This document shows, piece after piece, positions 25,784 through 38,498 of a stretch of 64,000 nucleotides of DNA. Numbering within the stretch: the first letter of the stretch is position 1; every line of letters begins with the position of its first letter. Position numbers and translations under genes: made by a program. The notes beneath the pieces are model-generated. The model had not been told where the DNA came from and did no database searches. It was given only the letters and a program-made list of their open reading frames with translations. Source of the DNA: Akebia trifoliata (lineage: Eukaryota; Streptophyta; Magnoliopsida; Ranunculales; Lardizabalaceae); NCBI GenBank assembly GCA_017979445.1, contig CM030718.1, positions 23,121,021 through 23,185,020 on the forward strand, written 5' to 3'.

Positions 25784-27494
25784 GTTTCAATTCGATTAAT
25801 TCAAATACATTCATAAAAATTTCATAAAAAATTATGAAAATTTTGAATATAAACAAATGATATTTTTGGGTTTCTTATTAAAATCAATCATCTTTAACCT
25901 CCTTAAAAATCTTATCTTCTTCAGATTTGAACGATGAAGAAAATTAAAATTTCAAGGTAAAAAGTACAAATATTATCATATTTCATGATTAATTGATAAG
26001 TAGTCGTTTATTTCCTTATGAATAGAATTAGAGAGTGAAAATGGAGTGAATTATTAGGAAAACCTACTTCAACCTTCGACTGAGCCTCCATCAAACAGAC
26101 GGTTGAGATGCTAGCGATTTTTGAAAAATTTTACTAAAAGAAAAGTTATAACAATCCCTAAGAAATCTATTAATCTTGAGGAAATCTGTTTTTTAACCTC
26201 TTATCTCAATCGTTTTTCCGTTGTGAAAGTGGTAGGGGGTGTACAAAAGACTTGTTACCCGCCCAAAATCCGGCCTGAAAATGTGCCCGAAACTAACATG
26301 AAAATACCCGAACCGAACTTGGTTTGGTTCAGTTCGGTTATGACTAATATGATCTAGAATTGACTCGAACGTGTAAAATACTCGATACTTTTACTTGATA
26401 CCCATTACCAATAAAATATTTAGATTTTTAAGTTAAAAATATTTAGAAATGTCTAATATAATTTGCATACACTCTATTTTTTAAATTTTTTTCTAATGTA
26501 GTAAGATTTATGTATTTATAAATTTGAACTTTAGTTTAGATTTATACTTTTAAAGTTAAACTAACTTATATAAATAAATCAAATTTTAAATTAAAATATT
26601 TTAAATTTTAATATAAGTACCCGACCCAAATCTATAACCCGTAAAATACCCAAAAAATCAGGTTTTGTTAGGATACGGGTATACCCTTTTGATATTTACA
26701 CGTACTCAAAAATTAATGGATCAGTTTCAATTTCATCTATATCCGACCTGTACCCAAAAAATCTGGTCCGATTCGGTTTGGTTTAAGAGTTGAAAGTCAT
26801 GCTTGCATCAAGATCTACTGGTGGTTTTTGGGTTTATATCTATCATCTCTTTTCATGCCACGTGTCAGATGTATGATTAAAAAGACATTTCTTGAGCTTT
26901 ACGGAAGCAATTGAGGGCCACATGAGTTTTCTTTTATTAGTAATAATAAGATGCTATATTCGATTACTCGGTGAATTGGATTTAACGACAATGAATAAGA
27001 ATTCTCATTCAAATGAAAGGGTAAGCTTGATTTACTTGCAGTTCATCTCGTTCAGATGTATGTTTATAAATGCATTTTATTTGTATCGTGGAGAACACAT
27101 ATCTACGAACATGCACGCCTCCATGTCAAAATGTCCTTGTGTGTGCCCCCCACCGAGGTCACTCCGGCATTAATTTAAATTAATTATTATGAATATTAGA
27201 AGAGTTGTATGTCTAAACATTATACTTGGACAAAAATAATATAAAATATACTAAAATATGAAGAATAAGTATCAAGTAAGGATCCCGTATAGAATTGAAT
27301 GGTGTCTACTTAACATCTTTTACGTGGAGATTATAACACATCGGGATAGTGTAATGATTTTCATAGGCCTCCCGATGACACACGCCCCCATCACATAACC
27401 ATAGATCATTTTCCTTGAGATACGCATAATTATAAAAAAAAATTCTTATGTATCCTGAGGCAAATTATTTATGATTCTGTGATGAGGGCGTAGA

Positions 27495-27520
27495 GTGGGT
27501 GGGTGGGTGGGTGGGTGGGG
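27495..27520 (+). repeat. (GGGT)n tract, potential G-quadruplex
   Basis: Six consecutive GGG(G) runs separated by single T, in the right-hand MITE of A2. The matching parts of A1 and A3 lack it. Confidence 0.9.
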
Positions 27521-27908
27521 TGTTAGATGGGGGCGTCATATTATCACGTCTCTTTTTTTATATTGCATATTGTGAGAAGTATTTAATGTCCAATCAAAAA
27601 GTAACTCATAGACATTGTATATTGCTATAAGAACCGATCACCGTTCTGGACCGCAACTAAAATATGAATTGTTGAAAAACAAATCTCATAAAGAAAAAAG
27701 TATTTAAAAAAAAAATGAATGCAAAAGTTGTAGATGCTCCTAAATTGAATGGCACTTTCTAAACATTTGGATCCTCAATTTTTTCAAGTTTAAGAAGACA
27801 ATGATGCAATCCATAAATCCAACTAGAATATGTAAAATCATTGATAAAGGCTAAGAATCATTCAAAAAAGGAAAAAAAAAAAAAGTTTTATAAAACACTA
27901 GCCTTAAC

Positions 27909-28474
27909 TAGGGATGCTCTCGTTCAAACCGAGAATCGAACCAAACTGAGAGCTTTGGAGTGGTTTGGTTCTATTTGAAACAAGTTACGGTTTGGTTTGG
28001 GGTTACGAAAATGAAAAATCGATCAATTTGGTTCAACTCTCGGATCAAGCTTGTATGGAACCGAACCAAACCGAGAACCAAAGTCCTATGCAATAAATGA
28101 ATAAATATATATATATACTAATTATTAAGAATTATTTTAAGAGTTATGTATATACTAATTATTAAGAATTATTTTAAGAGTTAGTACATAGATTATTGAT
28201 TTTTTATGGATAAACTAATGATTTTTTATAGATAGATTTGTGATTTATTATATGAAATTTTATGTTTATTTTTTCATAAAAAAATATTATTTATAATTTA
28301 TAAAATATTTACAATCCATGGAACCGAACCGAACCGAACCAAACCAACTTTAATTCGGTTTGGTTCCAATGGAATTTGGTTCGGTTCTGGTTCTTATTTA
28401 ATAGAATCGACCTATGTCGGTTCGGTTCCAATTTGACCTCAAATCGAACTGAACCGAACCAAGTTGCACCCCTA
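27909..28474. mobile_element. 566-bp hAT MITE (TAGGG...CCCTA)
   Basis: Starts TAGGGATGCTCTCG and ends GTTGCACCCCTA. The 8-bp flanks GCCTTAAC at 27901-27908 and 28475-28482 are identical. The interior is rich in GGTTCGGTTC and GAACCGAACC repeats near both ends. Lies between A2 and A3. Confidence 0.9.
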
Positions 28475-28768
28475 GCCTTAACCATGGGTTGGGACTCTCC
28501 ATCAATCTGATCGGTGGGATGCTTGGGATTCCCAAGAAAAATGCATCCCTCTTATCCTAACCGTTTGTTTCATGGAAATAGATTAGGCTAGCAAAGTCCA
28601 AAAAGTTTGGGGTGTGTTTGGAAACGGTAGTTATCCCAAAATATTTTACATATATACATAATGGGTCGGGCTACAAAATGGGCATATATCCCAAACCTGA
28701 CCTACGATTAGTCAGGCTAGATTGGGTTGATGACTAGCCCATTAACAGCCCCAACTAGAAAGGTTGAA

Positions 28769-28810
<42 letters not shown>

Positions 28811-30990
28811 GAAAGATTGGCTATTGTTAAAAGGTGAAACATTACTTGTATATAAATAAACTGGATTAGTGTTCTATTAATCAAACCAAACGGTCCAAAT
28901 CGATTATGTAATAATGTTGATTCAACGGTTTAGGAAAAGCAAATGGGGTTCGGGTTGACAAATCGGGCCAATTCTAGGATAAGTCCATGCCAGATCAGGT
29001 CTTGGCCCAGCCCGCATGATTCCAGCCTATTTTTGGGCTGGCCCGTGTATTTAAAAAAATATTTTTATACAAAATATTTTACATATATAAGTAATCGGGT
29101 TGGGCTACAAAATGGGCATATATCCCAAACCTGGCCTACGATGAGCCGGGCCAGATTGGGTTGATGAAGAGCCCATTGATATCCCTGACTAGAAGTCACC
29201 AATAAGGTTGAATGTCTATATATAAGATGAAAGATTGGCTGTGATTATAAAATTCAACGTGGACACATATACATCACTTGTGGGCCAAGTTGGCCCAGTT
29301 TGATTGGTATTAGCTATTAAGCCTTTGTAGAGCCCAAATTTAGTGGGTTTGAGAATCGCTAATTTTTTTATTTTTATTTTTTATGTCACGAGTATCCCCA
29401 CCTTTCAGGTGGGATTAATCCCGTGGTCACACGCACCATCCCCTCGGAATGTCCTATGTGCAATAGGTTGAGTCGAGGGTCAATTGATACCTTCGTGGGG
29501 TTTCAAACACTTGACTGACTCTTCCTGAGAAACTTATCAAAGCTAAGCTTGTACTAGGCCAACTCCTTGGGGTTTGAGAATCGTGAACCTAATCTTACCT
29601 TGTGGGCTCAAAATAATGCCCTAACCCTCATTTTATTGGAGCCTAAAATATCTCAAGATTCAAAGCACCTCAAACTATACTGTATCCTTTGCTGTTTCTT
29701 CTTCAAAACTTTCTTAAAGTAACATTCTCTGGAGACATGATAGGACTGTCCTCTCATTTGAGCGCACCGACGTAGACGAATAACATATCAAGTTAAAATA
29801 CATGAGCAATGATAAAATGACTCCCCTATGTGGCATACTCAATCGACTCTCTTGACGTGACATGTTTGACAATCGTAGATCTGTACTTATCAGGATACAT
29901 AATTGCACATTTTCATAAAGTGCAGTCGTGTATCCCAAGGAAGAATATAGATCTACGATTCTAGCACACGTCATATCAAGGTGAGTCGATGTGGGGGAAT
30001 CATTTTATCACGATTCTAATTATATTCTTGACAAAGTGTAAATTACACTTTGACCCCCTATAATTTGATATAATTCCAAGTTGACCCCTTATTATTTTGA
30101 TAATTGAACTTACCTCTCCTTTCACTAACAATGTTAAAATTCAGATGTTATTTTACTATTTTACCCTTTTATTTTGTTTTTATTATTGCAAAAATATTTT
30201 TAAAATGATAATTAAAATTTCTTCCACCTAAGCATTCACATACTTAAGTATGAACCCATTTTTTGACAGGGATATTTTTGTTTATGAAGAAAAATAATAT
30301 TTTTAAAAGGGTAAAATGGTCTTTTAAAAAATAAAAATCAATTTTAACTGTTTGGCTGACGGCAAGTAAATAGAAGTGGGGGTAAATGAGCTCCTTAGAT
30401 AACTATAAGGGAGGTAAGTGAAATTACAAAAACTTAAGGGGGTCAACATGGAATTATGCCAAACTACAAGGGGGTCAAAGTGTAATTTACCCTAAAATCA
30501 ACTCCCAGTATTTCTTTCTGGCATTAATCTCAGTGCACAGTAACCCCTTAAACAAAGGAAAAAAGATAAAAGATATAGAAAAAATAACTCTTAAACTTTA
30601 ACATAAATCCATTAGATCATAAACAATAATTAATAAACAATAAACAATCCATCTCCTCCCCGTATTACCCAATAAAATAAATTAGCAGAAGATCCTTGTA
30701 TTTAAACTGAAATTAAAAACTAAAAACACATACAACAACAAAAACAAAGAAAACACAGACACCAACCCATATCCCAAAACTACACCATCATCTCTAAGTA
30801 TGCCCACATAGCTCCTCCAAAGCTTGTAAAAATAGCAAAAGAGCTACTTTTCAGTGAAAAAAGGAGACCCTTATCTACAATCTCCACCTTCCCTTATCAC
30901 AAAGAAAACATCTTCCCAATTAAGAGAAAATAAAAATAAAAATAAGGTCTTCTAGATGATAGGAGGGGCAATAGAGCAATCATACCTTCC

Positions 30991-31140
30991 CTACATCTTC
31001 TTCTTTCCCTTCATCCTACTTTCTTTGGTGAACACACCTATAAATAAATGAAATATGATAGCTTTGATCTTCCCTCTCTTTGGAGGAATCCTTACTTGTT
31101 TTTGTTTTGGAGACTGAAACAGAACTTCTCTATTGGACAT
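30991..31140 (-). CDS. Small basic PPKRG protein, copy 3 (49 aa)
   Basis: Reads MSNREVLFQSPKQKQVRIPP then KRGKIKAIIFHLFIGVFTKE and SRMKGKKKM. It is the shortest copy, with three lysines in the final block. In-frame sequence beyond the TAG at 30991-30993 continues GRYDCS, a worn version of the tail kept in copies 4 and 5. Upstream a 49-bp block is present three times (31294-31440), and the putative TATA box of copy 2 is degenerate here. Function unknown. Confidence 0.55.
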   Translation of the reverse strand: MSNREVLFQSPKQKQVRIPPKRGKIKAIIFHLFIGVFTKESRMKGKKKM

Positions 31141-31293
31141 GGTTATGGGTTTTGTAGGCAAAATTGAAACTATAGGAAAGAAGAAACAAAAGTATGAGAA
31201 AAAACAAAGACAATAGAAATAGAAACAAATTTATGTGAAACAAGGAATTGAGAGATTGGACATGTATAGAAGAAAACAAAGGAGTAAAGAATA

Positions 31294-31440
31294 TATGTTC
31301 TTTCTGGTTACCACTTGAAATGATCTTTTTTTGATTTATTTATATGTTCTTTCTGGTTACCACTTGAAATGATCTTTTTTTGATTTATTTATATGTTCTT
31401 TCTGGTTACCACTTGAAATGATCTTTTTTTGATTTATTTA
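31294..31440. repeat. 49-bp tandem triplication upstream of copy 3
   Basis: Three essentially identical 49-bp copies beginning TATGTTCTTTCTGGTTACCA at 31294, 31343 and 31392. The other units have one copy. It begins 154 bp upstream of the copy 3 ATG. Confidence 0.97.
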
Positions 31441-32810
31441 CTTTTCCTTTAAAGGTGAAAAGGACTTCATCTGATGTTCTATGATAGTTCGATCACTGTA
31501 GCAAAGGTGGTCAAAGTCAATAATGGTCTCTACTGTCAATTTAGTTCAATGGCCCATTATCCGGCCCACCAGAAAAATAAGGGTTAAGACCTTGAGCCCA
31601 CAAATGTAGGCCGGGTTCTAAAATTCTTACTTCAATGCTAATAAAATTTGAGTTGAGCCGAGATTTAATAGTGCCTAGCACGGTTCGGCCCATTTACTAT
31701 ATCTTATAGACATATTTGCAATATGTATTATAGTTAGACACATAGTTTTGTTTTATTATTAGGATTTAACTAAAAGTAAAATAAATTGTTCAATTACAAA
31801 TTTACTCTTATATATAACTATTAGTAGTTAAATAAGACACAAATTTCATATTTGATTTGATAATTTGCTCAAAGGCCCTCACCATGCCCCCCTCTCCCTA
31901 CACAAATATTTTAGAAGTAATTTTTTCCATTAAAAATGTTGATTTCAATTTTTTTTTTTCTTGACCTGTTAACCAACTAACTATTCCAAAAGATCTATCT
32001 AATGAAGAAGGGGAAAGCTATGAATATAAGAGGGTCACGGGACTTAACTGGGATTTGACATACTCGAGAGTGAAGGAAAATATACACTTATCACTCCCCA
32101 TCACTCATAAGAGGAACAGATTTGAACCCGTGACCTACACGAACTAAACATTTTGATACCATATTGACAATCATTTATCTCAAAAGATCGATCTGATGGA
32201 AAAGATGTAACTATGAATATAAAAGGGTCACAACTTGAATTAGGACATAATATATGAACACGTGACACCCAAGAGCGGAGGTAGATAACACATCACTCAA
32301 CATGACTGAGTCTATTAGGGTCGGGGTAGGGCTTAAACTTAGGCTCAATAGGGATATAGTGCAAGCAGATCCCTAGTCTCCAAACCTAAACCCTGATTGA
32401 TCCATCAACTGGAAAGCCCTAACTCGATACTTATGAATCTGTTGCCTAAAAAACCCATGTTTTGCTGACCGAACCAACTTCATTATAAAATCCGGTCCAC
32501 CACCAATTTGGGTCTGCTTTTTAAACCACTTGAATCTGGATACATGGAGAGAAGATGTGAAAAATGGACACGTGGCAGCTTGAAAGAGATAATAGACGCT
32601 TCCATTGAAACATCTATAACTTTTGCTATCAAGTATTTTCTCTTACAAAAATATCTCTTTCAAAAAAGCACTTAAATAGATCAAATGGATGCTCTTGCAA
32701 TTTGGAGGCTGAGAGAGACTTGAAATTTTGATTTTGAAGCTAATGAAGTAGTAAAAGCGGCTACTGTCGAAGTCAGTCACGATTTGATAATTTATTGGGT
32801 GGGGTTCCAT

Positions 32811-33200
32811 TATGGTTTCAAAACTCGGTTTGTCATCTTGTCTCGTCGCTTCCATGGACAAGACTGAGTTGTCTTGGACGAGTCAACTTATGTCGGACAA
32901 ATCTTTTTATCGATTTAGAATGATTGATTTATATATATCTAAATTAAAAGAATTATGATATTTTAATAAAATAAGTTAGATAAAAAGATGTTTTGTTATA
33001 AAATCATGTATAAATTTTAAAAAAATTAATTATTTTAATTAAAATATACAAATTCCTAATTTACACAATCAAAATTTCAAAATATCGTTGGAGACATTTC
33101 ATTTATCTCATGAGATGATATGATTGTTGAGACACCTTGTGTAGTTGTTGAATGAGACTGAGATGACTTTGACAAGTCTCGGATGAGATTTAAAATCATG
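32811..33200. mobile_element. hAT-like insertion in A3
   Basis: Starts TATGGTTTCAAAACTCGG (first base changed from C) and ends GATTTAAAATCATG. Ortholog of 16582-16993. Confidence 0.6.
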
Positions 33201-34619
33201 ATTTCAATTCGATTAATTCAAATACATTATTAAAAATTTCATTAAAAAATCATGAACATTTTGGGTATAAACAAATGATATTTTTGGGTTTCTTACCAAA
33301 ATTCACTATTTTCAACCTCCTTAAAAATCCTATCTTCTTCAGATTTGAATGGTGAAGAAAATTAAAATTTCAAGGTAAAAGGTACAAATATTATCATATT
33401 TCCTGAGTATTTGATAAATAATTGATTAATTCCTTAATTCATGGATTTAATCTCTTAGAGAATTCACGAATAGAATTAAAGACTGGAAATGGAGTGAATT
33501 ATTGGGAAAACCTACTTCAACCCTCGACTAAGCCTCCATCAAACAAATGGTTGAGATGCTAGCAATTTTTGAAAAAATTGTACTAAAAGAAAAGTTATAA
33601 CAATCCCTAAGAACTCTATTAGTTTCGAGGAAATATGTTTTTTAACCTTTTATCTCAATCGTTTATTTGATGGGGAGCCTCTTCCGCAATGAGCTAAGGA
33701 TAAAAGAGTACGAAGTAGAAAGTGGTATGGGGGTGAACAAAAGACTTGTTACTCGCCTGTAAATGTGCCTGAAATCGACACAAAAATACCCAAACCGAAC
33801 TTGGCTTGGTTCAGTTCGGTTACAACTTATATGATCTAGAATTGACTCAAACACATAAAATACTCGATACTTGTATTTGATAACCCTTACCAGTAAAATA
33901 TTTAGATTTTGGGTTAAAAATATTTAGAAATATCTAATATAAGTTGCATATACTCTATTTTTAAATTTTTTTTCTAATGTAGTAAGATTTATATATTTAT
34001 AAATTTGAACATTATATAGTTTACATTTATACTTTTATATAAATAAATCAAATTTTAAATTAAAATATTTTTAATTTTAATAATATAAGCCCGAATTTGT
34101 ACCCAACCCGAATATATAACCCGTAAAACACCCAAAAAATCAGGTTTTGTTAGGATACGGGTATACCCTTTTTTACATTTATACGATAATTAATGGATCA
34201 GTTCCGATTTCATGTATATCCGACCTGTACCCGAAAAATCTAGTCCGATTCGGTTATGTTTAGGAGTTGAAAGTCACCTTTGCATCAAGATCCGCGGGTG
34301 GTTTTTGGGTTTATAGCTATCGTCTCTTTTTCATGCCACGTGTCAGATGAATGATTAAAAGACTTTTCTTAAGCTTTGCGGCAGCAATTGAGAACCACAT
34401 GAGTTTTCTTTTATTAGCAATAATAAGATGCTATATTCGATTCCAAAGAATAAGAATTCTCGTTGAATTGGAATGCACGTGTCATTTAATTTATTTGTTC
34501 TACAATCTTAATTAATAATAATAATAATAATAATGAGTAGGGTTAGAATGACTGGGTGACATGACGTGGTGGCGTGTATGATTATAAATGTGTTTTACTC
34601 GTATTTGAGAAGAAACACA

Positions 34620-34756
34620 TCTACGGGCATACACGAGCCATCATGTCAAAATGTTCCTGTGTGTCCCTCGTTGATTTATTTAGATTAATGTTAGAGTGAC
34701 CTCAACGAGGGACACACGGGAACATTTTGACATGATGGCTCGTGTATGCCCATAGA
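34620..34756. repeat. Near-perfect 55-bp inverted repeat (hairpin)
   Basis: Left arm 34620-34674 and right arm 34702-34756 are reverse complements with 53 of 55 positions matching; the loop is 27 nt. A2 has only a diverged single arm near 27090-27160 (CCATGTCAAAATGTCCTTGT). Confidence 0.95.
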
Positions 34757-35570
34757 TTAATGAAGATTAATAAAGTAAGGGTCCCATGTAGAATTGAATA
34801 GTGTCTGCTTAGCATCTTTTAGGTGGAGATTATAACATATCGACCAATAACCAAGCAATTTATTTTATTTTATTTTATATAGTGTAATGATTTTCTAAGG
34901 CCTCCCTATGACACACGATCCCATCACATAACCATATATCATTTGCCTTGACATACACATAATAATAAATATTTTCTTGTGAGAAGTATTTAATGTCCAA
35001 CGAAAACGTATCCCGTAGGCATTGTACATTGCAATAAGAGCTGAACACTGTTCTGGACTGCATCTCAAATATGAATTGTTGAAAAACAAATCTCATAAAA
35101 GAAAAAAATATTTAAAAAAAAAAAAATGAATGTAAAAGGTGTAGATGCTACTAAATCGAATGACATTTTATAAACATTTGGCCTTAACCCTCAATTTTAT
35201 CAGATGCTAAATAGCCATCAAAGTACATTGTACCTTATTGATGGTTCAACTTGGTGATTGGATGATCCAATTAATTTGGTGTTGACTGTGTGCGACTGGG
35301 AATGCGAAGCGACAGCTAAAGTTACATGAAACTTGAACATCCATTTTGCGGCAATTGTAATTGAATCTTAAAATTAAAGGATTATGCCCGCATCCTTTAC
35401 CAACCACAACATTAGGGCCGTCCAGAATTGGAAGGATTCCTCTTTCTTTTCAAGACTTCCTTAAAGTAACATTGATACTATAGGAATGTTCACTCATCTG
35501 AGATTTTGACCACTACTAGGGCACACCTGCTTAGAAGATGGCATGTCAAGTTATATTCTTGACAAAGTGA

Positions 35571-35749
35571 GTCTAACACCACCGTAAATATATCTCTCAA
35601 AGTGAAAAAAAAATGAGACTGATATTATACCAAAGTTTTGCCATCTTTCATGCAAAGCTCCTTAAAGTGTAGGGAGTTGAGGATGCTCAGCTTTTGAACT
35701 TTCTTTTTCAAGGCTCTGGTGTGAAAGAAATCTGACTACTAAACAAAAA

Positions 35750-35781
<32 letters not shown>

Positions 35782-36029
35782 GAAAATTACTTAAAGGAAT
35801 CTGATGGGGGGATTTTTTTACTAAGTAGTCCTTAAGTTTTGTGCGATATCTTAGTGGTCAATTTAATAAATTTTTCTTTTTTTTTTAACAGTCATTAGAT
35901 CTCATTTCCACATTTCTCACAATTGAATGTCCTAACTGTTCAAAGTCATTGTTTTCATCCAAAAAATTTGGATTTTTGGCATCTCAATTGAGTTTTGGAT
36001 ACTCCATTATGTCGAAAAGGATTTAAGAA
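35571..36029. other. Non-coding interruption of B1
   Basis: No gene seen. Contains a (GAAA)n tract (about 35753-35780) and a T-run near 35876-35888. It separates the B1 homology from the LINE fragment. Confidence 0.6.
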
Positions 36030-37113
36030 GGAATAACACATAATGCCCTGAATTGCCAGCCACATTATGAAAGAATACCACGTATTCTTCTCTTATGCCA
36101 AATCACCTTCCTCCAATCTACTTTTCCTCTATTCTCAGTCAAAACACTGTAAGCACTTTTGGATGAGAATTTTTCGTTGGGTCTCCTCTTCCAAATAATT
36201 TTATCTTCCATAATCATTTTAGGAATAGACTGTGCTAATACAAGATCAATTACCCCTTGCATTCTTTCATTATGCGGGATTATTAGTCTCCATATTCCAT
36301 TCTCAACAAGTTGGCTAATTGTTGTTTCCAAATTACTATCAAACTGATGGACTACCCTTGTCCCAAATCTGGATATTAAATACCGTCCCTCTATCCACAT
36401 TTGAGTGGTTCGACCATCACCACCAACATATGTAAATTACCTACCACACTATCTCTTGACTTCAATATACTTTTCCATGCCCAAGATGATGCATTTTGTG
36501 TAGCTTGACATGTCCAAATATTAGTTCTTCCCACATACCAATTCCTCATCCAAGTCAACCACATACTGTTGTTCTCAATAAGAGACCAAAAAAGTTTCAT
36601 CATCCCTACTTTGTTACTTTCCCTAAGGCGGCGAGTACCAAGACCTCTGGATTCAATAGGAGAGCAAACTTTGGTCCACTTCATAAAGTGAAAGGAACGT
36701 TCAAGAGAAGGACCCCTCCACAGAAAATTGTTTAACAAGTTTTCTAATTTTTTTTTAGAAAACTGATAGGAATGCTAAATGAGGCCTACCAATAAATTTG
36801 GAAACTTGGGAGAACTGATTTAATAAGTTCTAAACAACCAGCATAGGATAGAAAATGAGACTTCCAACCATCCATTCTTTTATGAATTTTGTCAATTAAA
36901 GGTTGGCACATTGTATGGGTTAAATGAGTAGAGAAAAAAGGTAACCCCAAATAAGTGATTTGAAATGAACCTTCCCTGACTCCTAGTTTTTCTAAGACTG
37001 GATCTTTTGGGTTACAAGAGTTACTGAAAAATAAATGACTTTTGCTTTCATTAACAAACAACCCAGATAGCAAATCAAAGGTGGAGAGGACATTCCCGAA
37101 GGATTGAAATTTT
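36030..37113 (-). pseudogene. 5'-truncated plant LINE (non-LTR RT, C-terminal part)
   Basis: Three minus-strand open pieces in different frames, in the correct order for a plant L1-type ORF2. They are SGLFVNESKSHLF through the ITYLGLPF and KRMDGWKSHFLSYAG region (about 37113-36786), then NNFLWRGPSLERSF through CSPIESRGLGTRRL (36738-36391), then the start of the zinc-knuckle RVT domain with WKRRPNEKFSSKSAYSVL and KVIWHKRRI (36400-36065). The finger and palm of the reverse transcriptase and the endonuclease are missing, and at least three frame breaks are present. A dead insertion inside unit B1. Confidence 0.85.
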
Positions 37114-37663
37114 TTTTATCAAACAAGAAAAAATGTAAGTTAAATTACAAAAAATATTATTCTAAAAATGTGTAGTTTAATTAGAGGTTTTTTAATAATT
37201 AAAAAAAATCATTTATCGTGACAAATTTTAATTTCAAAATTGTTAAATTATCATATTTGGAATTAAAATGACTAATGAGGTGGAACGATAATTTGACAAT
37301 TTTTATCTACTTTTTTGGTAATTTCCCTTTTTAAGTAATAGTTTAGGGTTTCCCAAAAGAGTGAAGCCCTATCTTGTATGCCATAGGGACAGGGGTACTT
37401 TACCAAAAGAGTGTCAACAAATCTTTCCACTTTGCCTCAAATAGCATTTGAAAATGACTAATAATTTTAAAAGACATGGTAAATCTCAAACCCTAAAATC
37501 TGACCACCAACTATAATTAAAGACCAAAATTCATAAACTTGTTACTTATAAACAACCAACGACAAACATCTCTTCATTCTCTATGGCGAGGGCTGAACAT
37601 AAACCCATTTCAGTTTGCATTCTGTGGTATCTCTAGGCAAGTTCTTTTGAAATAAAAACAATT
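37114..37663. other. AT-rich spacer, no gene
   Basis: Sequence between the LINE fragment and the point where B1 homology resumes. AT-rich; nothing recognised. Confidence 0.5.
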
Positions 37664-38127
37664 CTCAGTATTTCTTTCTGGTATTAATAACAGTGCACAG
37701 TAACCCCTTGAACAAAGGAAAACAAGATAAAAAGAAATAGAAAAACAACTCTTAAACTTTAACATAAATCCATTAGGTCATAAACAATAAACAATCTATC
37801 TCCTCCCCTTATTACCCAATAAAATTAATTAACAGAAGGTCCTTATATTTAAACTAAAATTAACAACTTAAAAACATTTATACAGATATAGGGGAAGAAG
37901 AGCAACAAGAAGAAAAAAGTTACACCAACCCATATCCCAAAACTAAACCATCGTCTCTAACTATGCCAACACAGCTCTTCCAAATCTTCTAAAAATAGCA
38001 AAAGAGTTACTTTTCCAGTTAAAAAAACAGAGACCCTTTCCTCCTGAAAACCCATAATATCCTCCACCTTTCCTTATCAGTGAGAAAACATCTTCCCAAT
38101 TAAGAAAAAAAATATAGATCAGGTCAT

Positions 38128-38340
38128 CTAGTTGTAGGTAGTAGGAGATGCAGTAGAGCAATCAAAGCTTCCCTTCATCATCTTCTTCTTCTTATATTTC
38201 TTCTTTCCCATCATCCTACTTTTCTTAGAGAACACACCCATGAATATATGAAATATGATAGCTTTGATCTTCCCTCTCTTTGGAGGAATCCTTACTTTTT
38301 CTTGTTTTGGAGATTGAAACCGAACTGCTCCATTAGACAT
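38128..38340 (-). CDS. Small basic PPKRG protein, copy 4 (70 aa)
   Basis: Reads MSNGAVRFQSPKQEKVRIPP then KRGKIKAIIFHIFMGVFSKK, a Lys-rich linker and the tail KGSFDCSTASPTTYN. The codon at 38173-38175 is AAG where copies 1-3 have TAG, so this copy carries 15 more C-terminal residues. The frame stays open upstream of the ATG, but the extra part is derived from a SINE-like insertion and has no ATG, so MSN is kept as the start. Function unknown. Confidence 0.65.
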   Translation of the reverse strand: MSNGAVRFQSPKQEKVRIPPKRGKIKAIIFHIFMGVFSKKSRMMGKKKYKKKKMMKGSFDCSTASPTTYN

Positions 38341-38398
38341 TGTTGTGGGTTTTTTCAGCAAAATTGAAACTTTAGGAAAGAAGAAACAAAAGTATGAG

Positions 38399-38498
38399 AG
38401 AGGTTGTTCCCAAGGTCTTAGGTTCAAATCCTTTGAATCCTTTCTTATACTAATGTTAGCTGTTAACCACTAACCCCACCAGGGAAAAAAAAAATAGA
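38399..38498 (+). mobile_element. Truncated SINE-like insertion upstream of copy 4
   Basis: Contains AGGTCTTAGGTTCAAATCC (B-box like) and ends in an A-rich tail. Same insertion as at 40722-40820 in B2, about 60 bp upstream of the start codon; absent in copies 1-3. Confidence 0.6.

Larger units (their letters stand above)
18300..27780. repeat. Segmental duplication unit A2
   Basis: Collinear with A1 and A3, and the longest copy because of private insertions: a 312-bp foldback MITE (18453-18764), a 228-bp hAT MITE (18781-19008) and a 1.1-kb element (19533-20615). It carries small-protein copy 2 (22419-22574). The right end shares TGAATTGTTGAAAAACAAAT and ATAAACATTTGG-type sequence with A3. Confidence 0.85.
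28628..35182. repeat. Segmental duplication unit A3
   Basis: Collinear with A1 and A2. Holds the SINE (29358-29571), two foldback MITEs, small-protein copy 3 (30991-31140) with a 49-bp triplication upstream, the second SINE block (31978-32300), the hAT-like insertion (32811-33200) and a 55-bp-arm hairpin (34620-34756). Confidence 0.85.

Noticed and set aside
34875..35096. Two overlapping minus-strand frames at the right end of A3
   Set aside because: They overlap a partial foldback MITE, and the A2 counterpart is not open.
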